Assembly (NCBI RefSeq): GCF_001421535.1 | Contig: NZ_LMKN01000001.1 | Coordinates: 1,276,267-1,340,266, forward strand | Direction: 5' to 3' | DNA length: 64,000 bases | From: Sphingomonas sp. Leaf20 | GTDB lineage: Bacteria > Pseudomonadota > Alphaproteobacteria > Sphingomonadales > Sphingomonadaceae | Shown here: piece after piece, positions 20,090 through 29,451 of the stretch | Layout: each line of letters begins with the position of its first letter | Numbering within the stretch: position 1 is the first letter of the stretch | Translations under genes and position numbers: made by a program | The notes under the pieces: generated by a model | Seen by the model: the letters and a program-made list of their open reading frames with translations, nothing else | Told to the model about the DNA's origin: nothing | Databases searched by the model: none

Positions 20090-21802
20090 TCAGGCGGCGA
20101 ACAGGTCCGCCTCGATCGAATAGAGCACCGCCGCGCTGGCATTGGCGGCCGCGTTGAGCCCCATCGCCTCGGGGACGATCTGGTCGAGGTAGAACCGCAC
20201 CGCGGCGGTCTTCATCCGGCCGAAGTCGTCGGTGCCGGCGACGCCGCCCTGCCGCTCCATCAGCCAGCCGCAGGTCGCGACCGACAGCATCGTCAGGAAC
20301 GGATAGCTTGCCGCGAGCTTGTCGTCGGCGTCCGCGGTCGCCAGGCGACGCCCGATCGCCTCGCACGCGTCGACCAGCGCCAGCAGACGCTCGTCCTTTG
20401 CCTCCGCGCGGATGTCGGCGATCAGCGCGGCAAACGCGCCGCCATTGTCGAGACCGAGCTTGCGGCCAACCAAGTCCGCGGCCTGGATGCCGTTCGTCCC
20501 CTCGTAGATCGGCGTGATGCGCGCATCGCGGAAATACTGTGCGGCGCCGGTCTCCTCGACATAGCCCATGCCGCCATGCACCTGGATGCCGAGGCTTGCG
20601 ACCTCGTTGCCGAGATCGGTGCCATGCGCCTTGGCGAGCGGCGTGACGAGTTCGAGGCGGTTGCGCGCGGCGTGATCGCCCAGATTGGCGCGATCGACCT
20701 GCCCCGCGGCGTAATAGACGAGCGCACGCGCCGCCTGCGTCTGCGCCTTCATCCGCATCAGCATGCGGCGGACGTCGGGATGCTCGACGATCTTGACCGA
20801 CTCCTTGTTCGGCGAACCCGCGCGTGCCGACTGGACTCGGTCGAGCGCATAGGCGACCGCGCCTTGCGTCGCGCCCTCGGCGACCTGCACGCCCTGAAGC
20901 CCGACGTTGAGCCGCGCATTGTTCATCATCGTGAACATCGCGCGGATGCCGCCCAGTTCCGCGCCGATCAGCTCGCCGACGCAGTCGTCACTGTCGCCGA
21001 AGCTCAAGACGCAGGTCGGCGAGGCGTGGAGCCCCATCTTGTGCTCGATCGAGACGACACGGACGTCGTTGAAGTCGCCCGGCGTGCCGTCGTCCTGAAG
21101 CCGGTATTTGGGCACGAGGAACAGCGAGATGCCCTTGGTCCCGGCCGGTGCGCCCGGCGTCCGTGCGAGGACGAGGTGGACGATATTCGGCGCCATGTCG
21201 TGATCGCCGAACGAGATGTAGATCTTGGTGCCCTTGATCGACCATTTGCCGTCGCCGAGTGGCGTCGCGGTCGCGCGGAGCGCGCCCACGTCGGAGCCGG
21301 CCTGCGGTTCGGTCAGGTTCATCGTGCCGGTCCATTCGCCGGTCGCGAGATGCGGGAGGTAGAGCGCCTGCTGTTCGGGACTGCCGTGATGCTGGAGCGC
21401 CTCGATCGCGCCGACGGTCAGCGTCGGGCAGAGCGCGAAGCCCATGTTCGCCGAACCCAGCGTGTCGAGCACCGCGGTCTGGATCGCGAAAGGAAGGCCC
21501 TGCCCGCCCCATTCTTCCTCGACGCCGATTCCGCCCCAGCCGCCCTCGACATAATCCTTGTACGCCTGCGCGAAGCCGTCGGGCATGACGACGCCCTCGG
21601 GGGTCCATTTCGCGCCGACGGTGTCGCCGGTGCGGTTGAGCGGCGCCCATTCGCCGGCGGCGAGCTGCCCGACGCCTTCGAGCACCGCGTCGACGACGTC
21701 GCCGCTCGCGGCGGCATAGCGTTCGGTGTCTGCAAGGTCGCCGATCCGTACGACGTGATCGAGCACGAAACGCTGTTCGGTGGTTGCCGGTGTGAAGGCC
21801 AT
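20090..21802 (-). CDS. Acyl-CoA dehydrogenase (long form)
   Basis: 570 residues, with AAGAGG before ATG 21802. It is an FAD-dependent dehydrogenase for the first step of beta-oxidation. Family segments are WTGTMNLTEPQAGSDVGALRATA, KGTKIYISFGDHDM, SIEHKMGLHASPTCVLSFGD, GIQVHGGMGYVEETGAAQYFRDARITPIYEGTNGIQA (catalytic glutamate) and a C-terminal ~120-residue extension typical of the ~590-residue subfamily. The chain-length preference is not readable. It is divergent from tsaC, 46 nt away. Confidence 0.95.
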   Translation of the reverse strand: MAFTPATTEQRFVLDHVVRIGDLADTERYAAASGDVVDAVLEGVGQLAAGEWAPLNRTGDTVGAKWTPEGVVMPDGFAQAYKDYVEGGWGGIGVEEEWGGQGLPFAIQTAVLDTLGSANMGFALCPTLTVGAIEALQHHGSPEQQALYLPHLATGEWTGTMNLTEPQAGSDVGALRATATPLGDGKWSIKGTKIYISFGDHDMAPNIVHLVLARTPGAPAGTKGISLFLVPKYRLQDDGTPGDFNDVRVVSIEHKMGLHASPTCVLSFGDSDDCVGELIGAELGGIRAMFTMMNNARLNVGLQGVQVAEGATQGAVAYALDRVQSARAGSPNKESVKIVEHPDVRRMLMRMKAQTQAARALVYYAAGQVDRANLGDHAARNRLELVTPLAKAHGTDLGNEVASLGIQVHGGMGYVEETGAAQYFRDARITPIYEGTNGIQAADLVGRKLGLDNGGAFAALIADIRAEAKDERLLALVDACEAIGRRLATADADDKLAASYPFLTMLSVATCGWLMERQGGVAGTDDFGRMKTAAVRFYLDQIVPEAMGLNAAANASAAVLYSIEADLFAA

Positions 21803-21848
21803 CGCATCCTCTTATCGCTACGGTTTGGACCCGCTATAAGCCTGTGAA

Positions 21849-22853
21849 ATGACCCGTCCACACCCTCGGATTTTACCCTACGGCACAGCCGCGATCGCCG
21901 AGGCCGCAACGCTGATTCGCGCAGGCGGTATCGTCGCGGTGCCGACCGAGACGGTCTATGGCCTCGCCGCGGACGCGACCAATGCCGAGGCGGTGGCGCG
22001 CATCTATGCCGCCAAGGGCCGTCCGAGTTTCAACCCGCTGATCGTGCATGTCGCCGATCTGGCGGCGGCGGAGCGGATCGCGTTGCTCGACGCGGATGCG
22101 TTGGCGCTGGCCGCGGCGTTCTGGCCGGGGCCGCTCACTTTGGTGCTGCCGGTGCGCCACGATTCGGGGATTGCGGCGCTGGTGACCGCGGGGCTCGATA
22201 CGATCGCGATCCGGGTGCCGCGCCACCGCGCGATGCAGGGCCTGATCGCAGCGTCGGGCCGGCCGCTCGCGGCGCCGTCTGCCAATGCGAGCGGGGGGAT
22301 CAGCCCGACCAGCGCGGTGCATGTGGCAGCGAGTCTGGGAGGGAACGTGCCGCTGATCCTCGACGACGGCGCGACCGAGGCGGGGCTGGAATCGACGATC
22401 GTGGCGGGGCGGTCGGTGTTGCGGCCGGGGCCGGTGACGGCCGACGCTCTCCGCCAGCACCTCCCCGGCGAATGCCGGGGCCCAATTGGCACGTCTCCTG
22501 TAATGGAGCGCGGTGCGGATCATGACCGTCCCCCAATTGGGCCCCGGCCTTCGCCGGGGGGGCGTGCGGTGACGGCGCCGGGACAGCTTGATAGCCACTA
22601 CGCGCCGAGCAAGGTGCTCCGGTTGAACGCGATCGATGCGGAACGCGATGAGTGGCTGATCGGGTTTGGCGACGTCGCGGGCGACGTATCGCTCTCCGCA
22701 TCGGGAAACCTCGTCAAAGCCGCCGCGAGGTTATTCGACCTGCTCCACGCCGCTGACGCAAATGCGAGCGCGCGGATTGCTATCGCGCCGATCCCGTTCG
22801 ACGGCATCGGCGAAGCAATCAACGACCGCCTCCGCCGCGCTGCGCATCGCTGA
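21849..22853 (+). CDS. tsaC: Threonylcarbamoyl-AMP synthase, Sua5 type, with an in-frame palindromic insertion
   Basis: 334 residues. It makes threonylcarbamoyl-adenylate for the t6A37 modification of ANN-decoding tRNAs. The YrdC domain (residues 10-200) has the KxR and SxN motifs in GLAADATN, AAKGRPSFNPLIVHV and LAAPSANASGGISPTSA. The Sua5 extension begins APGQLDSHYAPSKVLRL near 243. Residues ~206-238, in the interdomain linker, come from a repeat element (22463-22561) read in frame. The catalytic domain is untouched, so the gene is probably functional. Confidence 0.95.
   Translation: MTRPHPRILPYGTAAIAEAATLIRAGGIVAVPTETVYGLAADATNAEAVARIYAAKGRPSFNPLIVHVADLAAAERIALLDADALALAAAFWPGPLTLVLPVRHDSGIAALVTAGLDTIAIRVPRHRAMQGLIAASGRPLAAPSANASGGISPTSAVHVAASLGGNVPLILDDGATEAGLESTIVAGRSVLRPGPVTADALRQHLPGECRGPIGTSPVMERGADHDRPPIGPRPSPGGRAVTAPGQLDSHYAPSKVLRLNAIDAERDEWLIGFGDVAGDVSLSASGNLVKAAARLFDLLHAADANASARIAIAPIPFDGIGEAINDRLRRAAHR
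22463..22561. repeat. Palindromic element inside tsaC
   Basis: The arms CCCCGGCGAATGCCGGGGCC..AATTGG and CCCAATTGGGCCCCGGCC..GCCGGGGG are separated by about 40 nt. The total is about 99 nt, a multiple of three, with no stop in the tsaC frame. It belongs to the same family as the intergenic copy at 11900-12003. Confidence 0.9.
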
Positions 22854-22860
22854 CGCTCTC

Positions 22861-22942
22861 GTCATCCTGACGAACGTCAGGACCCAGAGCCACGAGCGAC
22901 ACCCCCCGAAACCCTGGATCCTGACTTTCGTCAGGATGACGG
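22861..22942. repeat. Palindromic element (GTCATCCTGACG family) between tsaC and msrA
   Basis: The left arm GTCATCCTGACGAACGTCAG and the right arm CTGACTTTCGTCAGGATGAC enclose the inner boxes GACCCAGAGCCAC and CCCTGGATCC. It fills the gap between the convergent tsaC and msrA genes and is closely similar to the elements at 19989 and 33703. Confidence 0.92.
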
Positions 22943-22972
22943 GGGGTGTGGCTCGTCCGGCCGGTTCAAGGC

Positions 22973-23515
22973 TTACGCGCTGACCGCCGCCTTCGACCGT
23001 GCGGCGAAGCTCTTGCGCAGCTTCTGCAGCTTTGGCGGGATCACCGCCATGCAATAGGGGTTGGAGCGCCCCGAGGTTTCCCAATAATCCTGGTGATAGC
23101 CTTCGGCCTCGTACCAGGTGGTCATCGGCTCGATCGTCGTGACGATCGGCTTGGCGCTGTCCGCCTGCGCGCGCTCGAGCGCCGCCTGCATCTCCGCCTT
23201 CTGCGCATCGTCGGCAGGGAACATTGCCGAACGATATTGCGTGCCGACGTCGTTGCCCTGCCGGTTGAGCGTCGTCGCGTCGTGCGTCGCGAAGAAGATG
23301 TCGAGCAGGTCGCCAAGTTTCAGCTGTTCGGGATCGAAGCCGATCCGGATCGCCTCGGCATGGCCGGTATCGCCGCCGCACACCTGTTTGTACGTCGGAT
23401 CAGGCACATGCCCGCCGATATAGCCGCTCTCGGCGCTTTCGACGCCGATCACGTCCTTGAACACGGCCTCGGTGCACCAGAAGCACCCGCCCGCCAGCGT
23501 TACATAATCCGTCAT
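22973..23515 (-). CDS. msrA: Peptide-methionine (S)-S-oxide reductase
   Basis: 180 residues from MTDYVTLAGGCFWCTEAVFKDV. The catalytic GCFWC motif contains the nucleophilic cysteine. GYIGGHVPDPTYKQVCGGDTGHAEAIRI and TVEPMTTWYEAEGYHQDYW-like segments follow. It repairs the S form of methionine sulfoxide with thioredoxin. The frame is open upstream to 23590, but the family start is at 23515 with AAGGAGATCG upstream. msrB is also in the window, 32 kb away. Confidence 0.97.
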   Translation of the reverse strand: MTDYVTLAGGCFWCTEAVFKDVIGVESAESGYIGGHVPDPTYKQVCGGDTGHAEAIRIGFDPEQLKLGDLLDIFFATHDATTLNRQGNDVGTQYRSAMFPADDAQKAEMQAALERAQADSAKPIVTTIEPMTTWYEAEGYHQDYWETSGRSNPYCMAVIPPKLQKLRKSFAARSKAAVSA

Positions 23516-23574
23516 CACGATCTCCTTTCCGCCAAGATAGGAAGCCGCTACCCCGCAACAAAGAGGAGACACAT

Positions 23575-24588
23575 GTGATCGACGGTCCAAGGCTTGATGG
23601 CAGGGTGATGGTAACGGGCGGCGCCGGCTATATCGGCAGCCATGCGGTCCTGGCGCTGCTCGACGCGGGGCATGAGGTGGTCGTGGTCGACAATCTGGTC
23701 ACCGGCTTCGACTGGGCGGTCGATCCCCGCGCGACGCTGGTCGAGGCGAATGTCGCCGACGATGCGAAGGTCCGCGCGGCGATCCGCGATCACAAGGTCC
23801 GCGCGATCATGCATTTCGCAGGCTCGGTCGTGGTGCCCGAATCGGTCAGCGACCCGCTCAAATATTACCGCAACAACACCGCCGCCAGCCGGTCGCTGAT
23901 CGAGAGCGCGGTGGCGGAAGGGGTGCCGCACTTCATCTTCTCGTCGACCGCGGCGACCTATGGCACGCCCGAAAAGGTGCCGGTCGCCGAGGGCGATCCG
24001 ACGGTGCCGATCAATCCCTACGGCATGTCCAAGCTCATGACCGAGGCGATGCTGCGCGACGTCGCGGCGGCGCACCCGATCAACTATGCCGCTTTACGCT
24101 ATTTCAACGTCGCGGGCGCGGATCCACAAGGGCGCAGCGGCCAGTCGACGGTCGGCGCGACTCACCTGATCAAGATCGCGGTCGAGGCGGCGACGGGCAA
24201 GCGCAGCCATGTCGGGGTCTACGGCACCGATTTCGACACGCCAGACGGTACGGGCGTGCGCGACTATATCCATGTCAGCGACCTTGCCGCTGCGCATGTC
24301 GCCGCACTCGACCTGCTGGTCGCCGATCCGGGCAAGAGCCACACGCTCAACGCGGGCTATGGGACGGGCTTCTCGGTGCTGCAGGTGCTCGACGCGGTCG
24401 ACAAGGTCACCAACATGACGATCGATCGCCGCCTCGAGGGGCGCCGCGCAGGCGATCCGGCGATGCTGATCTCGGACAACAGCGCGATCCTCGCGACGCT
24501 CGACTGGACGCCGCGCCATGCCGATCTCGACGGCATCGTCCGCGACGCACTGGCCTGGGAGCGCACGCTCGCCGAACGCCAGCGCTAG
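23575..24588 (+). CDS. galE: UDP-glucose 4-epimerase
   Basis: 337 residues. The start is GTG 23575, with AGAGGAG 6 nt upstream; an ATG at 23608 is the alternative. This NAD-dependent epimerase interconverts UDP-glucose and UDP-galactose for polysaccharide synthesis. It has the Rossmann motif VTGGAGYIGSHAVLALLDAGH, the catalytic FSSTAATYG and YxxxK (NPYGMSKLM), then LRYFNVAGADPQGRSGQ and GTGVRDYIHVSDLA. It is divergent from msrA, whose start is 60 nt away. Confidence 0.96.
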   Translation: MIDGPRLDGRVMVTGGAGYIGSHAVLALLDAGHEVVVVDNLVTGFDWAVDPRATLVEANVADDAKVRAAIRDHKVRAIMHFAGSVVVPESVSDPLKYYRNNTAASRSLIESAVAEGVPHFIFSSTAATYGTPEKVPVAEGDPTVPINPYGMSKLMTEAMLRDVAAAHPINYAALRYFNVAGADPQGRSGQSTVGATHLIKIAVEAATGKRSHVGVYGTDFDTPDGTGVRDYIHVSDLAAAHVAALDLLVADPGKSHTLNAGYGTGFSVLQVLDAVDKVTNMTIDRRLEGRRAGDPAMLISDNSAILATLDWTPRHADLDGIVRDALAWERTLAERQR

Positions 24589-24604
24589 GGTCTCCATCCT
24601 TAGT

Positions 24605-24622
24605 CCTCCCCGCCGGGGGAGG
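24605..24622. terminator. GC-rich hairpin between convergent galE and PAP2 gene
   Basis: CCTCCCC and GGGGAGG form a 7-bp stem around GCCG. There is no T run. It lies in the 48 nt between two convergent genes and may end both transcripts. A similar small hairpin lies after topA at 46992. Confidence 0.4.
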
Positions 24623-24636
24623 GCTGAAGAAGGAGA

Positions 24637-25299
24637 TCAGGCGTCGGCCGGCGGCGTACCAAAGGCGTGACGTTCGCCGCCGATCGCCTCGCGTGCGCGC
24701 GCGGTCGCAAGCCACCAGCCAAGCGCCCATAACGTCCCGAAACTCCAGCCGGCGAGCACGTCGCTTGGCCAGTGTACGCCGAGATAGACGCGGCTGCAGC
24801 CGATCGCTCCGACCATGATGATCGCCATCACGAGGATATAGCGGCGCGCGGCGGCGGATACGGTGACCTGCGAGGCCAGCCCGGCGAGCGTCAGATAGAC
24901 GATCGCGCTGTTTGCCGAATGGCCGCTGGGGAAACTCATGTTCGACACCTGAACAAGGTGGTCGACGAGATCCGGGCGCGGACGTGCGACCTCGGTCTTG
25001 ACCAGGCTGACGACGAGGCCGCCGCTGATGCTCGCCGCAAGCGTCGCCGCTGCGCTTAGCCAGAGCCGCTGAACGGCGAGCAGACCCGTGGCAAGCAGGA
25101 CGACGATCGTCAGGATGACGCCGCCGCCAAGCGCAGTGACGTCCGCGGCGACCTTGGGCAGCCACGACGGGCTACCCCAGTCGCGCAGACCGACGATGAT
25201 CGCGCGGTCGAACGCAAACGGCCAGTGACCGATGGCCAGACCAATGAGCAGGACGACCGCGATCCCCGCCGCGCCGACCGACGCGCCCGCCAGCACCAC
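24637..25299 (-). CDS. PAP2-family membrane phosphatase
   Basis: 220 residues. Five or six membrane helices carry the type-2 phosphatidic acid phosphatase motifs: KTEVARPRPDLVDH (KxxxxxxRP), SFPSGHSANSA (PSGH) and SRVYLGVHWPSDVLAGWSFG (SRxxxxxHxxxD). The active site faces the periplasm and acts on lipid phosphates, for example phosphatidate or undecaprenyl diphosphate. The start is uncertain: GTG 25299 is the first codon of the frame and has no clear ribosome binding site. Confidence 0.93.
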   Translation of the reverse strand: MVLAGASVGAAGIAVVLLIGLAIGHWPFAFDRAIIVGLRDWGSPSWLPKVAADVTALGGGVILTIVVLLATGLLAVQRLWLSAAATLAASISGGLVVSLVKTEVARPRPDLVDHLVQVSNMSFPSGHSANSAIVYLTLAGLASQVTVSAAARRYILVMAIIMVGAIGCSRVYLGVHWPSDVLAGWSFGTLWALGWWLATARAREAIGGERHAFGTPPADA

Positions 25300-25358
25300 G
25301 GGCAGGCGACGACGATGCGGACCGTCGTCCGCGCCGTTTTGCTGGCTAACGACGGAGC

Positions 25359-25628
25359 TTACTCCAGATCGCCCTCGTCGATCACGACGAGCGACGCCGA
25401 TGGCTTCTTCATCGCTGCCTCGGCGCAGACGTCGATGATCTCGTCGCTGAAGCGTTCGAACAGTTCGAGCGCATCATCCTCGGGCTCATCGCCGCTCAGT
25501 TCCTTGAGCACGGCGTATTTCACCGCGAAGTCGCGGTCGTCGCCATCGATCTCGGCGGTAAATTCGACCTGCCGCTCGCGGTCGTTGTCGGTAAGGCTGT
25601 TCTGGTCGATTACGAGGCTGCTGGCCAT
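25359..25628 (-). CDS. DUF1488-like small acidic protein
   Basis: 89 residues from MASSLVIDQNSLTDNDRERQVEFTAEIDG. The pattern D..R.VEF.A..DG...F.V.Y..L..L, an F..R.. helix and an ...IDE.DLE end fits the DUF1488 family, of unknown function. A paralogue with the same layout lies at 55196-55468. No operon partner is seen; the PAP2 start is 59 nt downstream. The Met was chosen by comparison with the paralogue. Confidence 0.8.
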   Translation of the reverse strand: MASSLVIDQNSLTDNDRERQVEFTAEIDGDDRDFAVKYAVLKELSGDEPEDDALELFERFSDEIIDVCAEAAMKKPSASLVVIDEGDLE

Positions 25629-25827
25629 GTCTGTGGACTCCCGGGGGTTGCGCGAATGTCCCTGCCCGCGCCCCTCGCATGGGGCAACCCCGGAAAACGC
25701 CTTCGCGCGTCGCCGGTGCGGGGTAGGTATGGCAGCGATAACCCGTGACTGCCGGCTTTGATCCGGATGACCGGGACGGTACGCGCGGATAGCGCCGTAC
25801 GCCTGGATTACGCGCGCTGGCGCGACT

Positions 25828-25860
25828 GGCTCTGGATCCTGACGTTCGTCAGCATGACGG
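25828..25860. repeat. Half copy of the GTCATCCTG repeat family
   Basis: Only the right arm is recognisable: GGCTCTGGATCCTGACG followed by TTCGTCAGCATGACGG, with one mismatch to other copies in the last box. The rest of the 262-nt region 25629-25890 shows no gene and only weak traces of a left arm. Confidence 0.8.
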
Positions 25861-25890
25861 AAAGGGGCTCGGGCGGGAGACCGGCAGCGC

Positions 25891-26310
25891 TCAGGCGCCC
25901 CATTCGGGCCCGTCCTCGTCGGGATAGAAGCCGTCGCTCCGGTCCGGCGCGGGTGGGGCGGCCCGGCGACCCGTATCCGCGACCGGAGGGGGCAGCGTCG
26001 GGTCGCCGCCACCGAAGCGGATGCGGATATACGCGCCGCCGCCATGCATCGCCTGGAACACCGCGACCGTTTCGTCAGCCTGCATGCGCTGGCCGATCAG
26101 CGGCGCGCGCTCGGCGCTGATATAGCCCATCTGGATGTCGCGCTCGCTCCACACGCCGACCGCATTCGGATCATGCGGGTTCTTGGGCTCGCGGCGCAAG
26201 GTCACGCGGTCGCCGGACGCGCAGAGCAGGATTTCCATCCGCCGGTTGCTCCGGCTCTTGTCGGTATTGGGAAAGTCGATCCCGACGATCGACGTGGTGA
26301 GTTCGTCCAT
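25891..26310 (-). CDS. Stand-alone HIRAN-domain protein
   Basis: 139 residues. Residues 1-95 match a HIRAN domain: SIVGIDFPN, RRMEILLCASGDRVTLRREPKNPHDPNAVGVW, then DIQMGYISAERAPLIGQRM. HIRAN domains bind single-stranded DNA 3' ends and are usually fused to SNF2 helicases such as HLTF or Rad5. Here the domain is alone, followed by a proline-rich acidic tail ending DEDGPEWGA. It is near tRNA-Lys. A DNA-repair role is inference. Confidence 0.85.
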   Translation of the reverse strand: MDELTTSIVGIDFPNTDKSRSNRRMEILLCASGDRVTLRREPKNPHDPNAVGVWSERDIQMGYISAERAPLIGQRMQADETVAVFQAMHGGGAYIRIRFGGGDPTLPPPVADTGRRAAPPAPDRSDGFYPDEDGPEWGA

Positions 26311-26385
26311 CGCGCGACGATGCGCGCACCGCCGCCGCGGTGCAACCGGTGCGAATCGGGAGTCTGCGAGAGGATAAGGTGCCGA

Positions 26386-26461
26386 TGGTGGGTCCGCCGG
26401 GGCTCGAACCCGGGACCTCTCGATTAAAAGTCGCTTGCTCTACCAACTGAGCTACGGACCC
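26386..26461 (-). tRNA. tRNA-Lys (anticodon TTT)
   Basis: A 76-nt minus-strand cloverleaf. Acceptor GGGTCCG pairs with CGGACCC, the D arm has AGCTCAGTTGGTAGAGC, and the anticodon loop CTTTTAA holds TTT. The T arm contains GGGTTCGAGCCC and the CCA end is encoded at 26386-26388. Its sequence closely follows the E. coli tRNA-Lys pattern. Confidence 0.96.
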
Positions 26462-26480
26462 GTATATCGGCTGCGAGCCA

Positions 26481-26957
26481 CTAGGGGCGCAGCCGCGGTC
26501 GGTCAACCTTGTGCGCGAGATGACGGACGCTTTGCCCGGTCAGCGGGTCGCGCCACCGCGGCGCGATGCGCGCGAGCGGGGCCAGCACGAAGCCGCGGTC
26601 CCGATAGGCGGCATGCGGCACGCTCAGCCCCGGCCCCCGCCATGCGCCGCCGGACCACAGGATGATGTCGAGATCGATCACGCGCGATCCCCAGCGGCGG
26701 CCGCGCCGCCGACCGAACGCGGTCTCGATTCGCTTCAGCCGCGCAAGCAGCACGGGCGGCGAGTCGTGCGTCTCGACCAGCGCGACCGCATTGGCGTAGC
26801 GCCGGATCGACGGCCCGAGCGGCGCGCTCGCGATGATCGGCGACACGGCGACGACGCCCCCGACCGCCGCCAGCGCGGCGCGGATCGTCGCGGCGGGCGC
26901 ACCGTGGATTCCGCGCCGATTCGATCCGAGCGCGATCGCATAGGTTGTCCGCTCCAT
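26481..26957 (-). CDS. folK: 2-amino-4-hydroxy-6-hydroxymethyldihydropteridine diphosphokinase
   Basis: 158 residues, the normal HPPK length. It pyrophosphorylates the pterin that FolP then uses. Motifs are YAIALGSNRRG at the start, ASAPLGPSIRRYANAVALVET, LLARLKRIETAFGRRRGRRWGSRVIDLDIILWSG (ATP and Mg2+ loop) and LSVPHAAYRDRGFVLAPLARIAP. It is divergent from the glycosylase gene, only 22 nt apart, so the promoters overlap. Confidence 0.96.
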   Translation of the reverse strand: MERTTYAIALGSNRRGIHGAPAATIRAALAAVGGVVAVSPIIASAPLGPSIRRYANAVALVETHDSPPVLLARLKRIETAFGRRRGRRWGSRVIDLDIILWSGGAWRGPGLSVPHAAYRDRGFVLAPLARIAPRWRDPLTGQSVRHLAHKVDRPRLRP

Positions 26958-26979
26958 CCGACCCGCCTAACGCACCGCG

Positions 26980-27633
26980 ATGAACTTCGCACCCTCCCCG
27001 CTGCCCGAAACCGAGCCGCCGCACGACTGTCCCAATTGCCCGCGTCTCGTCGCCTTCCGCAACGAATTGCGCGCCGAATTTCCGACCTGGTGGAATGCCC
27101 CCGTCCCCGCGTTCGGCGATCCCGATGCGTGGCTCGGCATCATCGGCCTCGCGCCCGGCAAGCACGGCGCCAACCGCACCGGGCGTCCGTTCACCGGCGA
27201 TTTCGCGGGGCAATTGCTCTACGACACGCTCGGCAAGTTCGGGCTGGCAGACGGCGTGTTCGCAGCGAAACCCGATGACGGGCTAAAGCTGAACGGCGCG
27301 ATCATCATCAACGCAGTCAAATGCCTGCCGCCGCAGAACAAGCCGACGCCGGAGGAAATCCGCACCTGCCGCCCGTTCGTCGAGAACCAGCTCGCGGAGT
27401 TGCCTAAGGCGCGAGTTTTCATCGCCCTCGGCCAGATCGCGCACCAGACCAGCGTGAAACTGCTCGGCGGGCGGCTGCCCAAGGCCAAGTTCGGGCATCT
27501 CGCCGAGCATGTCATGCCCGACGGCCGCATCCTGATCGATAGCTATCACTGCTCGCGCTACAACCAGAACACCCGCGTCCTGACCCCCGACATGTTCGAA
27601 GCCGTGTTCGCGCGGGCGCTGGAGTTGCGCTAA
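26980..27633 (+). CDS. Family-5 (UDGb-type) uracil-DNA glycosylase with 4Fe-4S cluster
   Basis: 217 residues. DCPNCPRLVAFRNELRAEFPTWWNAPVPAFGD gives the first cluster cysteines. Motif A is GLAPGKHGANRTGRPFTGDFAG, which lacks the polar catalytic residue of family 4, as in family 5. INAVKCLPPQNKPTPEEIRTC supplies the other cysteines, and motif B is YHCSRYNQNTR. The enzyme removes uracil and some other damaged bases. Its stop overlaps the convergent hypothetical gene by four bases. Confidence 0.9.
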   Translation: MNFAPSPLPETEPPHDCPNCPRLVAFRNELRAEFPTWWNAPVPAFGDPDAWLGIIGLAPGKHGANRTGRPFTGDFAGQLLYDTLGKFGLADGVFAAKPDDGLKLNGAIIINAVKCLPPQNKPTPEEIRTCRPFVENQLAELPKARVFIALGQIAHQTSVKLLGGRLPKAKFGHLAEHVMPDGRILIDSYHCSRYNQNTRVLTPDMFEAVFARALELR

Positions 27634-28544
27634 CCCTTGTCTGCGGGGATCAGTGAGGCGACGTTGCGCGCTGCGACTGCCCAACGATAAACCGCATCCG
27701 CAATATAAATCCGGAACTGGGTAGGATCGACCTGAACGTTCTTCGCGCCGCCAACACAGGGCCTTGCCTGATCGATCAAAGCAGCCTGAAGATCGCCAAA
27801 CAGTGCGGGACCGTCACCTAACGCCAACTGCACGGATAGTTTGGGCTGCAGCCGCACCATGCACGCTGCAATACGATAATAGGCTTGGTCGACCGGCGAA
27901 CGAAAGCGGTTACGCGGAATCTCCCGGAGATCGAATCGGCGTTCGACCTCCGGATCACGCGTCTGCTCCGTGGTGAGTTCCAAGTCTGGTACGAACATCT
28001 TCAATGCTTGGATCGTGAACGCGCCGCGATCATAAATGGAATGGCCGAGCGGCGCGGCCTCGATATTTGGTGAAATACCTTTCTGCCCACCATTCATAGC
28101 AGTGGCAGCCTCGAGTTCCGTGGCATCGCGCCCCTGACGTCCGAGTGCATTGGCCCCTTCGCCACACGTCGCATAGATCCGAGCCAGTCTATCCTGCGCG
28201 TAGGCGTGACGAACACTATTGAACTCGCCATCAACAACCTTGTGCAGCCAGGCATACTCGCTCAAATTGCTACGCGCGGCACATTTTGCCATTCGCTCGC
28301 TGGCGTCGTAGCGCGCACGAATATTGATCGTTGAGATTGCCGTTGGATAACGCGCAGTCGTATCGATATCTTTACGCAGCCTGTATCCTTGAATGACAAT
28401 ATCATTCTCAGATGCTGCCGCGGGAGGTAATGCCGTTTGCCCCGCGGGTGGCTCAACGTCCGGCTGGCGAGCCAACTTGTCCTGCGCATTTGCCATGGTC
28501 GAAGCACCGATCGCCAGCAAGATAACCCGCGAAGTTCTGTTCAC
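27630..28544 (-). CDS. Secreted hypothetical protein, low GC
   Basis: 304 residues from MVNRTSRVILLAIGASTMANAQ, a clear signal peptide with an ANAQ cleavage site. The mature part begins with a proline-rich stretch, then NDIVIQGYRLR, a phrase that resembles the N-terminal start of sphingomonad TonB-linked proteins. Four conserved-looking cysteines are spread through the chain. I recognise no catalytic motif. Its base composition is visibly lower in GC than the neighbours. It overlaps the glycosylase stop tail to tail. Confidence 0.7.
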   Translation of the reverse strand: MNRTSRVILLAIGASTMANAQDKLARQPDVEPPAGQTALPPAAASENDIVIQGYRLRKDIDTTARYPTAISTINIRARYDASERMAKCAARSNLSEYAWLHKVVDGEFNSVRHAYAQDRLARIYATCGEGANALGRQGRDATELEAATAMNGGQKGISPNIEAAPLGHSIYDRGAFTIQALKMFVPDLELTTEQTRDPEVERRFDLREIPRNRFRSPVDQAYYRIAACMVRLQPKLSVQLALGDGPALFGDLQAALIDQARPCVGGAKNVQVDPTQFRIYIADAVYRWAVAARNVASLIPADKG

Positions 28545-28582
28545 CATAGCACATGTCTCCGCCACGAAGAACTTCACGATAG

Positions 28583-29443
<861 letters not shown>

Positions 29444-29451
29444 GCGAATTC

